A stretch of 8,986 nt of DNA from Tepidisphaeraceae bacterium (GCA_025450555.1 JANWHF010000045.1:1-8986); one strand, 5' to 3'; numbered from the stretch's first letter, positions 1 through 6,845 are shown. Numbers and translations: made by a program. Notes: a model not told the origin generated them from the letters alone.

Positions 1-1
1 C

Positions 2-514
2 ACCAACGTCAAAGGGCGCTGGCCGACATTTCAGTTTGGCGCACATGAAACCGCAGAAGTGTGGAGACTCCTGGGATCATTGGAGCTCTTGCCGCCGGCT
101 ACCAAGCTTGAACTGGGGCAGATGCTGCTGGAATTGCTCCACCGCAATGCCGCTCCCAATGTGCGCGAAGCCCAGTTCTTTGCACTCGGCCGGCTGGGCG
201 CGCGGGTGCCGGTTTATGGTCCACTCAATGACTTGGTGCCGATCGAAACCGCTCAGGATTGGGCAGCAAAATTGATCACCCTTGACCCAAAAGAGGAAAA
301 GGCGGCTTTTGCAATTGTTCAACTGGCCAGACTCACCGGCGACCGCTATCGCGACCTGCCCGCCGATGTGCGCCAGACGGTCCTCCAATGGCTGACCCAT
401 CGCGGCGCTCCCGATCATTACGTACACCTCGTGCGCGAAGGCGGCCATCTTGAGAGCCAGGAACAGCGCATCGCCTTTGGTGAAAGCCTGCCGCGCGGGC
501 TTCGCATCGAGTAA
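2..514 (+). CDS. Hsp70-like protein, C-terminal part (DUF3731-type), 5' end outside window
   Basis: The frame is open from the first complete codon (position 2) to a TAA at 512-514, giving about 170 residues of a longer protein; the in-frame GTG at 59 is internal, because coherent protein (VKGRWPTFQFG...) precedes it. Visible motifs are WRLLGSLELLP, then ALGRLGARVPVYGPLN, then AIVQLARLTGDRYRDL, and a terminal FGESLPRGLRIE. I recognise this pattern from the C-terminal region (DUF3731) of large bacterial Hsp70/DnaK-like proteins whose N-terminal half is the actin-like ATPase. The segment is alpha-helical and soluble-looking, with no membrane stretch or signal. The ATPase domain lies outside the window, so chaperone function cannot be confirmed. 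The gene converges on the methyltransferase gene with only 4 bp between stops, and has no visible functional tie to the glycan-export genes. Family assignment is from memory of the pattern. Confidence 0.7.
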   Translation, partial: TNVKGRWPTFQFGAHETAEVWRLLGSLELLPPATKLELGQMLLELLHRNAAPNVREAQFFALGRLGARVPVYGPLNDLVPIETAQDWAAKLITLDPKEEKAAFAIVQLARLTGDRYRDLPADVRQTVLQWLTHRGAPDHYVHLVREGGHLESQEQRIAFGESLPRGLRIE

Positions 515-518
515 ATAA

Positions 519-1343
519 TTATTGAAGCACGTGGTGATCGCGGCCGTTGGTTCCGCGCCACAGCCGTTCTTTAAGCGAGCGGACCACGCGATGGGGAAGG
601 GCGGTGAGGATGCGCTTGAGCGGGATGTTGTCCAGCCGATTGGAAACCGTCACACTCAATTGTGCTTCTTCGCGCACCAGGAGATAAGTCTTGGGATGAA
701 TAATCGATAGAAAGCCGGAGGGCATGCACGCCCGGATTTCGGCAAGCCGCGGGAAATCGGCCAGCCGGTCTTCCTTCACATAGACGATCGTGTTCTGCGC
801 GTACCAAGGCTCGACGTTGGTATCACTCCAGACCGCCTTGCGAACGGCATCAACCGCCACGAATCCGCGCTTGGCAAATTGGCTGGCCCAGTAATCGGGC
901 CACTGCTCGTTGATATGGTTGTTGCCGTTCTGGAACGGGACGGCCGCCGAGAAAAGGACCACCGGTCCGAGGCTCGTCAATGTATTGACGAACGTCTCCG
1001 CCGACGATGGAGGCAGATGTTCGGCCACTTCGAGCGAGACGACAATGTCGAACGTCCGATCGATTTTCAGCGGCTCGCGAAGATCATGCGCCAGGAAATG
1101 CTGTGGCGGGATTTCGAGCATCTGCCGCTCGACATATTCGCCGTCGATGCCCAGGAAATCGGTGATGCCATTTTCCTGAAAGACCTTGAGCCAGGTTCCC
1201 ACGCCGCAGCCCACATCGACGACACTTCGGCAATTGCCTGCAAGGCGCAACACCTCAGGGACAATCCGACGCGCCGACAGCAGAGAGCCGTCGCGTTGGG
1301 TCTCGTAGAACCCGCTGGTATAGGTTGTATAGCTGTCAGCCAT
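519..1343 (-). CDS. Class I SAM-dependent methyltransferase of the glycan-export operon
   Basis: The 274-residue protein has a Rossmann methyltransferase core: motif I VVDVGCGVGT at residues 41-50 (SAM binding), an acidic residue after strand 2 in LGIDGEY (D67), a post-II motif HDLREPL near 86-92, and SLEVAEHL at 103-110, matching motif IV of Methyltransf_11/23-type enzymes. A conserved-looking NNHINEQWPDYW (141-152) probably lies in the active-site lid. The C-terminal 80 residues are less typical, and no membrane segment is seen. The start is supported by AGGA (plus-strand 1350-1353) six bases upstream, overlapping the stop of the ATPase gene; the gap is 8 bp. It is the last gene of the permease-ATPase-methyltransferase operon, so the likely substrate is the exported glycan or its precursor, by inference. 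The acceptor (sugar O-methylation, terminal phosphate or other) cannot be read from the sequence. Confidence 0.88.
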   Translation of the reverse strand: MADSYTTYTSGFYETQRDGSLLSARRIVPEVLRLAGNCRSVVDVGCGVGTWLKVFQENGITDFLGIDGEYVERQMLEIPPQHFLAHDLREPLKIDRTFDIVVSLEVAEHLPPSSAETFVNTLTSLGPVVLFSAAVPFQNGNNHINEQWPDYWASQFAKRGFVAVDAVRKAVWSDTNVEPWYAQNTIVYVKEDRLADFPRLAEIRACMPSGFLSIIHPKTYLLVREEAQLSVTVSNRLDNIPLKRILTALPHRVVRSLKERLWRGTNGRDHHVLQ

Positions 1344-1351
1344 TGCGGTTC

Positions 1352-2680
1352 CTACGATTCGCTCGTCGTCGCCAGCGCCGATGCCTGTCCATGCGTCATC
1401 GCCACACGATGGTGGGGCAAGGATTCAAACCGATTACTGCTCACGCGCCACTGGGGATCGAGGTAGATCGCACCCAGATGGCCGAAGGGCGTCTGGCCCG
1501 ATCCATAAACGTCGGCCGGCTCAATGTGAAACGCCAGGAAGTTAATCAGGCAATCCACATCTTCCGGTCCATCGCCCAGCCAAAGCTCCACAGTATAGCG
1601 TCCCTGGAGCAGGGGCAGATGGCTTAGCGTACAGGAAAGTGTCGCCGACGCATACGGCCCATCATTCAATTCAAAGCCGGTCATTCGCATGTTGACGCCG
1701 CCGACAACGCCCAGCGTCGTGTGGTTGATCACGACGCCCATCACCGGGCGGCGCAATTGTCGATTGTCGGGGCACCGGAAACTCATTTCGATCGTCAGAT
1801 CGGAGCCCATCGGGAAGTTATATTGCTCTCTCCCGCCCGGCCCGAGCATTCGTGCATCGATGATGAATTCCTTTGCCCACGAAGGGCGGAATCGGGCCAT
1901 ATCGCGCTGCTGGTCCTTGTCCGGCGCGTTGAGAGACAAATAGCGGTCAATTCCCTGATCCGTCGGCCCCTGGAAGCTTAACTTTCCCGCATCCATGACG
2001 ATGCAGGAGGTGCAAAGGTTGCTGACGGCAGCCATGTTGTGGCTGACAAACAACACCGTGCGGCCGCTGGTGGCGACGTCCTTCATTTTTCCGAGGCACT
2101 TTTTCTGAAATTCGCCATCGCCTACAGAGAGCACTTCATCCACCACCAGGATTTCCGGGTTCAGATGTGCTGCCACCGCAAACGCCAGCCGCACGTACAT
2201 GCCGGATGAATAGCGCTTGACGGGCGTATCGAGAAATTGTTCGACACCGGCAAAATCCACGATGGCATCGAACTGGCGTTCGATTTCCCTGGTTCGCATT
2301 CCAAGGATCGAGCCATTGAGAAAAATATTTTCGCGCCCCGTCAATTCCGGATGAAAACCGGTGCCGACTTCCAGCAGACTTCCGACCCGGCCAAACAGTT
2401 CGATGCGACCTTTGGTCGGCTCGGTAATCCGGCTCAGGATTTTCAAAAGCGTGCTCTTGCCGGCGCCGTTTCGGCCAATCACGCCAATCACTTCGCCCTG
2501 TTTGACGTCAAAATCGACGTCCCGCAGCGCCCAGAACTGCTCGGAGCTTCCCGAGCGGCGAAAGGGATGGCGCAGGCGGGCCATGAACGCTTCGCCAAGC
2601 GTCGTATGTGCGCCCTGGTGCGCGATCTTGTAGACCTTCGATAGGCCGCGAACCGTGATGGCCATGTCGCTAGATGACAT
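1352..2680 (-). CDS. wzt: Polysaccharide ABC exporter ATPase, Wzt type with C-terminal glycan-binding domain
   Basis: This is the ATP-binding subunit of an ABC exporter for O-antigen/teichoic-acid-like glycans. Of 442 residues, about 6-250 form the nucleotide-binding domain: Walker A GRNGAGKST (69-77, K75), signature YSSGMYVRLAF (157-167), Walker B ILVVDE (177-182) and H-loop FVSHN (211-215). The SGM-type signature and the VLSVGD segment after Walker B are typical of Wzt/TagH. Residues about 265-410 look like the beta-sandwich Wzt C-terminal domain, which in E. coli O8/O9a binds the chain end; TagH-type proteins lack it. The frame stays open up to 2875, but the upstream part is permease antisense-phase sequence. 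I chose ATG 2678-2680, which overlaps the permease stop by 11 bp and has GGAG 13 bases upstream. ATG 2663-2665 is the alternative (437 residues) but lacks a Shine-Dalgarno. The downstream methyltransferase is probably translationally coupled. Confidence 0.93.
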   Translation of the reverse strand: MSSSDMAITVRGLSKVYKIAHQGAHTTLGEAFMARLRHPFRRSGSSEQFWALRDVDFDVKQGEVIGVIGRNGAGKSTLLKILSRITEPTKGRIELFGRVGSLLEVGTGFHPELTGRENIFLNGSILGMRTREIERQFDAIVDFAGVEQFLDTPVKRYSSGMYVRLAFAVAAHLNPEILVVDEVLSVGDGEFQKKCLGKMKDVATSGRTVLFVSHNMAAVSNLCTSCIVMDAGKLSFQGPTDQGIDRYLSLNAPDKDQQRDMARFRPSWAKEFIIDARMLGPGGREQYNFPMGSDLTIEMSFRCPDNRQLRRPVMGVVINHTTLGVVGGVNMRMTGFELNDGPYASATLSCTLSHLPLLQGRYTVELWLGDGPEDVDCLINFLAFHIEPADVYGSGQTPFGHLGAIYLDPQWRVSSNRFESLPHHRVAMTHGQASALATTSES

Positions 2681-3518
2681 CAGCGAACTTTCGCTCCATT
2701 CTTTTGAACTCGATGACGCCGATGATAAAGACCACGACCGAGCATACCAGTGCATAGATGAAAAAGCCCCAGTGGACCTGGCCGTTGCGAATCGTAGCCC
2801 ACCGGAATGTTTCGAACAGGCTGGCCAGCGGGTTGAGTTGATAGATACGCAGGAACCGGGCCGGCACGCTTTCAAGCCGATAAGCGATTGGGCTGGCGTA
2901 CAAAAGCAGTTGCGTCAGGACCGGGACGATGTACTGCACGTCGCGGTAACTGGCGCTCAGTCCCGCAAAATAAAGCCCGATGCCCAACGCCATGAGGATG
3001 ATTGCAAGCAGGCAGACTGGCGCGAGGATTAAGCCCATGCCTGGAGCAACGCGGTACTTCACCATCAGCACGATCATCAGGCCAAGGCCGACGGCAAAGT
3101 CGATCAATGCTGAGAACACTGTCGATAGCGGCAGCACCAGCCGCGGAAAGTAAACTTTCGAAATGAGCTGTGAGTTCTGCACGAGGCAAGTGCTGGAGCG
3201 GGTCAAGGTTCCGCTGAAGAGATTCCACGCCAGCAATCCGCAATAGGAAAATACAAAATAGGGCGTCGATCCGCTGGAAAGTTTGGCGACACTTCCGAAG
3301 ACAAAGGTAAAAATTCCCGCCGCCAGCAGCGGCTGTATGATCACCCAACTCACACCCAGCGCCGTTTGCCGATAGCGCAGCTTCACGTCGCGCTTCGCCA
3401 GCGATTGAAGAAGGTCGCGGAAGACCCAGATGTCGAAGAGATTCAGCGCAGACCAGCCGCGCGTAGGCTGAATGACCAGGCGCAGACGGGGTGAAGGCGT
3501 TGTCAACGTCGTCATCAT
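2670..3518 (-). CDS. wzm: Polysaccharide ABC exporter permease, Wzm / ABC-2 type
   Basis: A 282-residue integral inner-membrane protein of the ABC-2 family, which with the ATPase moves an undecaprenyl-linked glycan across the cytoplasmic membrane. After a cytosolic N-terminus comes the amphipathic stretch FDIWVFRDLLQSLAKRDVK (28-46) and the KLRYRQTALGVSW segment (46-58), typical of this family. About six hydrophobic segments follow (roughly 54-80, 86-103, 127-152, 162-187, 196-215, 249-269). A YASPIAY motif (207-213) and LNPLASLFETFR (228-239) are the conserved C-terminal elements of Wzm/TagG/KpsM-like permeases. Length is normal for the family. Two ATGs stand in tandem (3516-3518 and 3513-3515) and neither has a strong Shine-Dalgarno; I took the first. 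It is the first gene of the leftward operon, and its promoter must lie in the 3519-3906 region. The symbol reflects family role, not a proven orthologue. Confidence 0.93.
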   Translation of the reverse strand: MMTTLTTPSPRLRLVIQPTRGWSALNLFDIWVFRDLLQSLAKRDVKLRYRQTALGVSWVIIQPLLAAGIFTFVFGSVAKLSSGSTPYFVFSYCGLLAWNLFSGTLTRSSTCLVQNSQLISKVYFPRLVLPLSTVFSALIDFAVGLGLMIVLMVKYRVAPGMGLILAPVCLLAIILMALGIGLYFAGLSASYRDVQYIVPVLTQLLLYASPIAYRLESVPARFLRIYQLNPLASLFETFRWATIRNGQVHWGFFIYALVCSVVVFIIGVIEFKRMERKFADVI

Positions 3519-3711
3519 GCTTGTTTCAAATTGCTATTGCGCGTCAGAATTTAATGGTCCGTTTCTAAGGGTCTTACCATTATCGCCAGGCGAGCCATTT
3601 TGAGGGCACAGTTAAATCGGCACAATCCCGCCAGCCACGCCAGTCTCAGCCATGGGCATAATTTCGATTTCCGCAGGCAAACCTTTATCTTTATTTGGCT
3701 TACGCCGCATT

Positions 3712-3730
3712 TGCCCAAGTGCCTTGGCAC
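3712..3730. repeat. Overlapping short inverted repeats in divergent promoter region
   Basis: GTGCCTTGGCAC (3719-3730) has two 5-base arms, GTGCC/GGCAC, separated by TT. The same right arm also pairs with an upstream TGCC-c-AAG (3712-3719) as TGCCcAAG-tgc-CTTGGCA. The two alternative pairings share bases, so this may be a repressor or activator site rather than a hairpin. It sits about 200 bp from each flanking start codon. Chance occurrence is possible at this length. Confidence 0.3.
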
Positions 3731-3834
3731 CGTGCATATGGTTGACGAGCGGCCAAGAATGTACAGCGAACCGGGCCGCAGCGGGATGGGTATCTTTCTA
3801 AGAATTTTATTTAATGGCGTTCGGGCAGGAGCCG

Positions 3835-3850
3835 GCCCGGTGAACTGGGC
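3835..3850. repeat. Imperfect 16-bp inverted repeat upstream of HAD-UbiA gene
   Basis: GCCCGGTGAACTGGGC consists of two 7-base arms (GCCCGGT / ACTGGGC) with a 2-base centre and one mismatched pair. It lies 56 bp upstream of the HAD-UbiA start codon and just downstream of the AT-rich TATTTAAT at 3808-3815. That is a reasonable place for an operator, or for a weak hairpin in the 5' leader. No T-run follows, so it is not an intrinsic terminator. Confidence 0.28.
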
Positions 3851-3906
3851 AATCGTATCCAAGTACAAGGAATTGGACGATGATAGGATTGGCGCCACAA
3901 TAATAG

Positions 3907-5463
3907 ATGATGTCTCAAGGCCTAGCCGCTCAATCCGAAAAGCAGCCCCAAATCCCTGCCCAGAATGCAGCGGATCGGGTTTTATGCGTCGATCTGGATG
4001 GGACGCTTATTGCGACTGATTCCATGCAGGAAGCGGCACTGCTGCTGATTAAATCCAGCGCACTCAATATTTTACGGCTCTTATCGTGGTGGACCCACGG
4101 CCGGCCCTATCTCAAAGATCAGCTCTTTGCGCATGCGATGCCCGATGCGGCTTTGCTGCCATATCGCGCCGATGTGCTCGAGTTCCTGCACGAGCAAAAG
4201 CGTCTGGGACGCAAGCTGGTCCTGGCGACCGGCTCCGATCAGCGCATGGCCCGCGCCGTCGCTGATCATCTTGGAATCTTCGATGACGTGATTGCCACCG
4301 ACGGCCACACCAATCTGACGCGACATAACAAACTGGGGGAACTTGAAAGACGCTACGGCCCTCGCGGCTTCGACTACATGGGCAACTCCAGTGCCGATCT
4401 GTGCCTGTGGGAGGCTTGCGGCGATGCTTATGTCGTTGATGCTCCCGGTCACGTTCTTCGCAAGGCTCACCTGAATCGCAAACCGGCGCGGGTCTTTCAT
4501 TATCCGGGTGGCGCGATGGCAGCGGTTCGCGCGCTTCGGCCGCACCAGTGGGTGAAGAATCTTCTGATCTTCGTCCCATTGCTGCTGGCGCATCGCATGA
4601 GCGACATCAGAATGCTGGCCATGGCCATTATCGCGTTTTGCGCGATGTGCATGGCTGCCTCCTCCGTTTACCTGCTCAACGATCTGTTGGATCTGGAATC
4701 GGATCGTCGTCATCCGACCAAGCGCCGCCGGCCGCTCCCATCGGGCGAGTTAATGCCAGCAGAGGGAATGCTTCTCCACAGTCTGTTATTGATTGGCGGC
4801 GTAGGCCTGTCGATTGCGTTGCTGCCGGCTGCCTTCACAGCAATCCTGCTGATCTATCTCGTTTTGACGCTTCTCTATTCCATCTGGATCAAGCGGCTTT
4901 TATTGGTGGACGTGATCACCCTCGCCATCCTATATACCCTTCGAATTGTTGCCGGGGCGGCGGCAGTCAGCGTTCCGCTGACGATGTGGCTCCTCGCGTT
5001 TTCCCTGTTTTTCTTCGTCAGCCTCGCGTTCGCAAAGCGATATTCCGAGCTTCTGGATTTGGAAGCTGCCGGTGGATTTGAAGCTCATGGTCGAAGCTAT
5101 ACGCTCAACGACCTGCGCATTATCGAAAGCGTCGGCCCGACCAGCGGATATTTGTCGGTGTTGGTCTTCTGCCTCTATCTCGACAGCGCTCTCGTACAGA
5201 GCCTCTATATTCGTTCTGAGCTGCTGTGGCTCGCGACTCCGATTCTGCTCTATTGGATTACCCGCATCTGGTTCCTGGCTCGGCGGCGCGCTTTGCACCA
5301 GGACCCCATCGTCTTTGCGATCAAAGATCGCATCAGCTATCTGGCCGGGCTGGCATTGGTAGCCATCGTGCTGCTGGCGTCATTGACTTTCCACGGACAC
5401 TGGGGTCGCTGGCCGCTGCCGGATCGAGGTTCGGCTCATCTCAAAGCAGATGCGACCAAATAA
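3907..5463 (+). CDS. HAD phosphatase-UbiA prenyltransferase fusion (polyprenyl-phosphate phosphoribosyltransferase-like)
   Basis: A 518-residue two-domain protein. Residues about 24-185 are a HAD-superfamily (HAD-IB-like) phosphatase: motif I DLDGTL (29-34; D29 nucleophile, D31 acid/base), motif II ATGS (107-110), motif III Lys K142, motif IV MGNSSAD (158-164, where GDS is the commoner form). Residues about 205-495 are a UbiA-family membrane transferase with eight or nine hydrophobic segments, opening with LRPHQWVKN (210-218) and carrying the Asp-rich NDLLDLESDRRHP (258-270) plus KRRRP, a second loop YSIWIKRLLLVDV (324-336), LRIVAGA (345-351) and KRYSEL (377-382). These match decaprenyl-phosphate 5-phosphoribosyltransferase-like members better than quinone-pathway UbiA. 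The predicted reaction is transfer of phosphoribose to a polyprenyl phosphate, with the HAD domain removing the 5-phosphate; the second step is inferred. A TAG directly abuts the ATG at 3907 (ATG 3910 also possible), and no clear Shine-Dalgarno is seen. Confidence 0.88.
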   Translation: MMSQGLAAQSEKQPQIPAQNAADRVLCVDLDGTLIATDSMQEAALLLIKSSALNILRLLSWWTHGRPYLKDQLFAHAMPDAALLPYRADVLEFLHEQKRLGRKLVLATGSDQRMARAVADHLGIFDDVIATDGHTNLTRHNKLGELERRYGPRGFDYMGNSSADLCLWEACGDAYVVDAPGHVLRKAHLNRKPARVFHYPGGAMAAVRALRPHQWVKNLLIFVPLLLAHRMSDIRMLAMAIIAFCAMCMAASSVYLLNDLLDLESDRRHPTKRRRPLPSGELMPAEGMLLHSLLLIGGVGLSIALLPAAFTAILLIYLVLTLLYSIWIKRLLLVDVITLAILYTLRIVAGAAAVSVPLTMWLLAFSLFFFVSLAFAKRYSELLDLEAAGGFEAHGRSYTLNDLRIIESVGPTSGYLSVLVFCLYLDSALVQSLYIRSELLWLATPILLYWITRIWFLARRRALHQDPIVFAIKDRISYLAGLALVAIVLLASLTFHGHWGRWPLPDRGSAHLKADATK

Positions 5464-5496
5464 GCTCCGATTTCACCGGATAGGAGTTAATTTTCC

Positions 5497-6762
5497 GTGA
5501 CTGATTCAGGCGATGTCGCGCAGCAGCGGCTGGCCGCCATCGTCGGCCATGAGCGAATCCGCGCGGCCGGTGAACAGGATGCCATCGATGGAATCCGGCC
5601 GCGATGGATCGTGGAACCAAAAGATGCGGCTGGTGTTGCAAAGACGCTGGCCTGCGCGAATGAATCAGCCATGCATGTCGTTGCTCGCGGCAGCGGCGCA
5701 ATGGTCGGCTGGGGCGCGCCGCCGCGATCGCTCGATTTCATTCTTTCCACGACTCGTCTGAATCGAGTTGTCGAACATGCCGCGGCCGATATGACTGCTA
5801 CCGTCCAAGCCGGAGCCACCATCGAGTCTTTTCAGCTCGCCTTAGCTGCGCAAAACCAGCGCCTCGCGCTCGATCCTCTTTGGCCGGATCGCTCGACCAT
5901 CGGCGGCATTCTTGCCACCAACGATTCCGGATCTCTTCGCGGCGGCTTTGGAACCTTGCGCGATCTGCTCATCGGCATCACCATCGCTCTGCCTGATGGC
6001 ACGCTGGCGCGCAGCGGCGGAAAGGTCGTGAAAAACGTGGCCGGCTACGACCTGCAAAAGCTCATGATCGGCTCATTCGGGACGCTGGCGGTCATCGTCG
6101 AAGCGACGTTTCGTCTTCATCCACTTCCGCTGGCGTGCCGAAATTTACAATGCTCCACTCCAGGGGATCGTCTCGAAAGACTTGCACCGGCGCTGAATGA
6201 ACTTTCGCTTCTTCTGACCTCGGCTCAAATCATGATGGACGGTAGCTCCTCGATGAAACTGGCGCTGCGCGTCGAGAGCGTGCCGGAGGCGATTGAGGAC
6301 AAATGCCGCAGAATCTGTCGCGCGATGGAAGCACTTGGAATTCAGCCACGCGATGTCGCCACGGAAGCATGGGGCGCTCGCGAAGAGCTTTTCGATCTGC
6401 CCGATGCAACTGTTTGCAGGCTCGCCTTGCTCGCCAGCTTCTGGCCAGAGCTTCATGTGATGCTGGAGCGATGGAAGACCCAGCAAAACGTGTGCGGCCA
6501 GCTCGTTGCCCAGGCGGCAGGAGGCGGATTCTTGGCGCTGAGCGGTCCAAACGGTTCGATTGTCAAGGTAATAAGCGAGCTGCGTCAGAAACTCGCCTCC
6601 CTAGGCGGCTCCGCAGTCGTCTTAAAATCTCCGCGCTCAGTTAAGGAACAGTTGGATGTGTGGGGAGCGGCTGGTGATTCAATTGCGCTGATGAAAAGGA
6701 TCAAAGCACAGTTCGATGAAAATAATGTCCTGGCTCCTGGACGGTTTGTCGGAGGAATATGA
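5497..6762 (+). CDS. FAD-binding oxidase, glycolate oxidase subunit GlcE-like
   Basis: A 421-residue soluble flavoprotein of the PCMH/FAD_binding_4 type. The FAD domain covers about residues 35-210: RGSGAMVGWG (64-73) is the pyrophosphate loop, DRSTIGGILATNDSG (131-145) follows, then GGFGTLRDLLIG (149-160), and KVVKNVAGYDLQKL (176-189) with GSFGTL (192-197), the clearest GlcE hallmarks. The end, NNVLAPGRFVGGI (409-421), also matches the GlcE/FAD-oxidase C-terminus. GlcE usually works with GlcD and the Fe-S protein GlcF; neither is in the window, and the protein is longer than a typical GlcE (about 350). It starts at GTG 5497, with GGAG (5483-5486) ten bases upstream, 33 bp after the HAD-UbiA stop, so the two are probably cotranscribed. 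The substrate may be a hydroxy acid or, by context, a lipid-linked sugar as for DprE1, but DprE1-type motifs are not seen. Confidence 0.85.
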   Translation: MTDSGDVAQQRLAAIVGHERIRAAGEQDAIDGIRPRWIVEPKDAAGVAKTLACANESAMHVVARGSGAMVGWGAPPRSLDFILSTTRLNRVVEHAAADMTATVQAGATIESFQLALAAQNQRLALDPLWPDRSTIGGILATNDSGSLRGGFGTLRDLLIGITIALPDGTLARSGGKVVKNVAGYDLQKLMIGSFGTLAVIVEATFRLHPLPLACRNLQCSTPGDRLERLAPALNELSLLLTSAQIMMDGSSSMKLALRVESVPEAIEDKCRRICRAMEALGIQPRDVATEAWGAREELFDLPDATVCRLALLASFWPELHVMLERWKTQQNVCGQLVAQAAGGGFLALSGPNGSIVKVISELRQKLASLGGSAVVLKSPRSVKEQLDVWGAAGDSIALMKRIKAQFDENNVLAPGRFVGGI

Positions 6763-6815
6763 AGATTCCGCTAAGTCTGCTGGCTGACGTAGTGACGCTA
6801 TGGCCTGCCTGGTAG
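6759..6815 (+). CDS. Possible 18-residue ORF overlapping the FAD oxidase stop (ATGA)
   Basis: An ATG overlaps the TGA of the FAD oxidase gene in the classic ATGA arrangement and is preceded by GGAGG (6751-6755), an unusually good ribosome site. The frame codes for MKIPLSLLADVVTLWPAW and then hits TAG at 6813-6815. It may be a small coupled peptide, a remnant of a once longer downstream gene (glcE is often followed by glcF in this position), or chance. The GGAGG also encodes the terminal Gly-Gly of GRFVGGI, so it is partly explained by the protein end. I cannot recognise a family. Confidence 0.2.
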   Translation: MKIPLSLLADVVTLWPAW

Positions 6816-6840
6816 ATTTGATTTCAAAAATTGTTCGCGT

Positions 6841-6845
6841 GGAGG
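6841..6845 (+). promoter_or_regulatory. Shine-Dalgarno deciding the TTG start of ppx
   Basis: GGAGG is placed exactly six bases before TTG at 6852-6854. The more upstream in-frame TTG (6831) has no purine-rich site ahead of it, and no ATG or GTG occurs in frame before the conserved domain. This favours the shorter 555-residue product, with a TTG start limiting translation. Confidence 0.6.

Larger units (their letters stand above)
3519..3906. other. Divergent intergenic region with no convincing gene
   Basis: These 388 bp separate the 5' ends of the leftward export operon and the rightward HAD-UbiA gene, so both promoters should be here. The stretch is visibly richer in A/T runs than its flanks. 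Two open frames cross it (plus 3600-4019, minus 3551-3898), but neither shows a domain, a good ribosome site or coherent composition, and I do not call them. A GATAAT reading leftwards (plus-strand 3579-3584) could be a -10 element for the permease operon, but no good -35 stands 16-18 bases away. AT-rich TATTTAAT at 3808-3815 is a possible rightward -10, again without a clear -35. Short inverted repeats at 3712-3730 and 3835-3850 are listed separately. No tRNA, riboswitch or terminator with a T-run was recognised. Confidence 0.6.

Noticed and set aside
879..1466. 195-codon plus-strand frame
   Set aside because: Antisense to the methyltransferase and the end of the ATPase gene, both of which have clear motifs; it mirrors their codon pattern.
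2237..2644. 135-codon plus-strand frame
   Set aside because: Antisense to the nucleotide-binding domain of the ABC ATPase, whose Walker motifs fix the coding strand.
2681..2875. Upstream extension of the ABC ATPase to an ATG at 2875 (507 residues)
   Set aside because: The extra 65 residues overlap the permease coding sequence, have a Ser/Cys/Trp-rich out-of-frame look and no relation to Wzt proteins, which begin shortly before the VRGLSKVYK strand.
3551..3898. 115-codon minus-strand frame in the divergent intergenic region
   Set aside because: No family, no plausible Shine-Dalgarno, and it would sit upstream of the permease without a supporting signal.
3600..4019. 139-codon plus-strand frame crossing the intergenic region
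   Set aside because: It overlaps the HAD-UbiA start in another frame, shows no domain or ribosome site, and its composition changes along its length as expected of chance.
5497..6762. Identification of the FAD oxidase as DprE1
   Set aside because: The context is tempting, but the KVVKNVAGYDLQKL and VLAPGRFVGGI motifs are of the GlcE type and the DprE1-like central sequences are not seen. The role is kept only as an inference.
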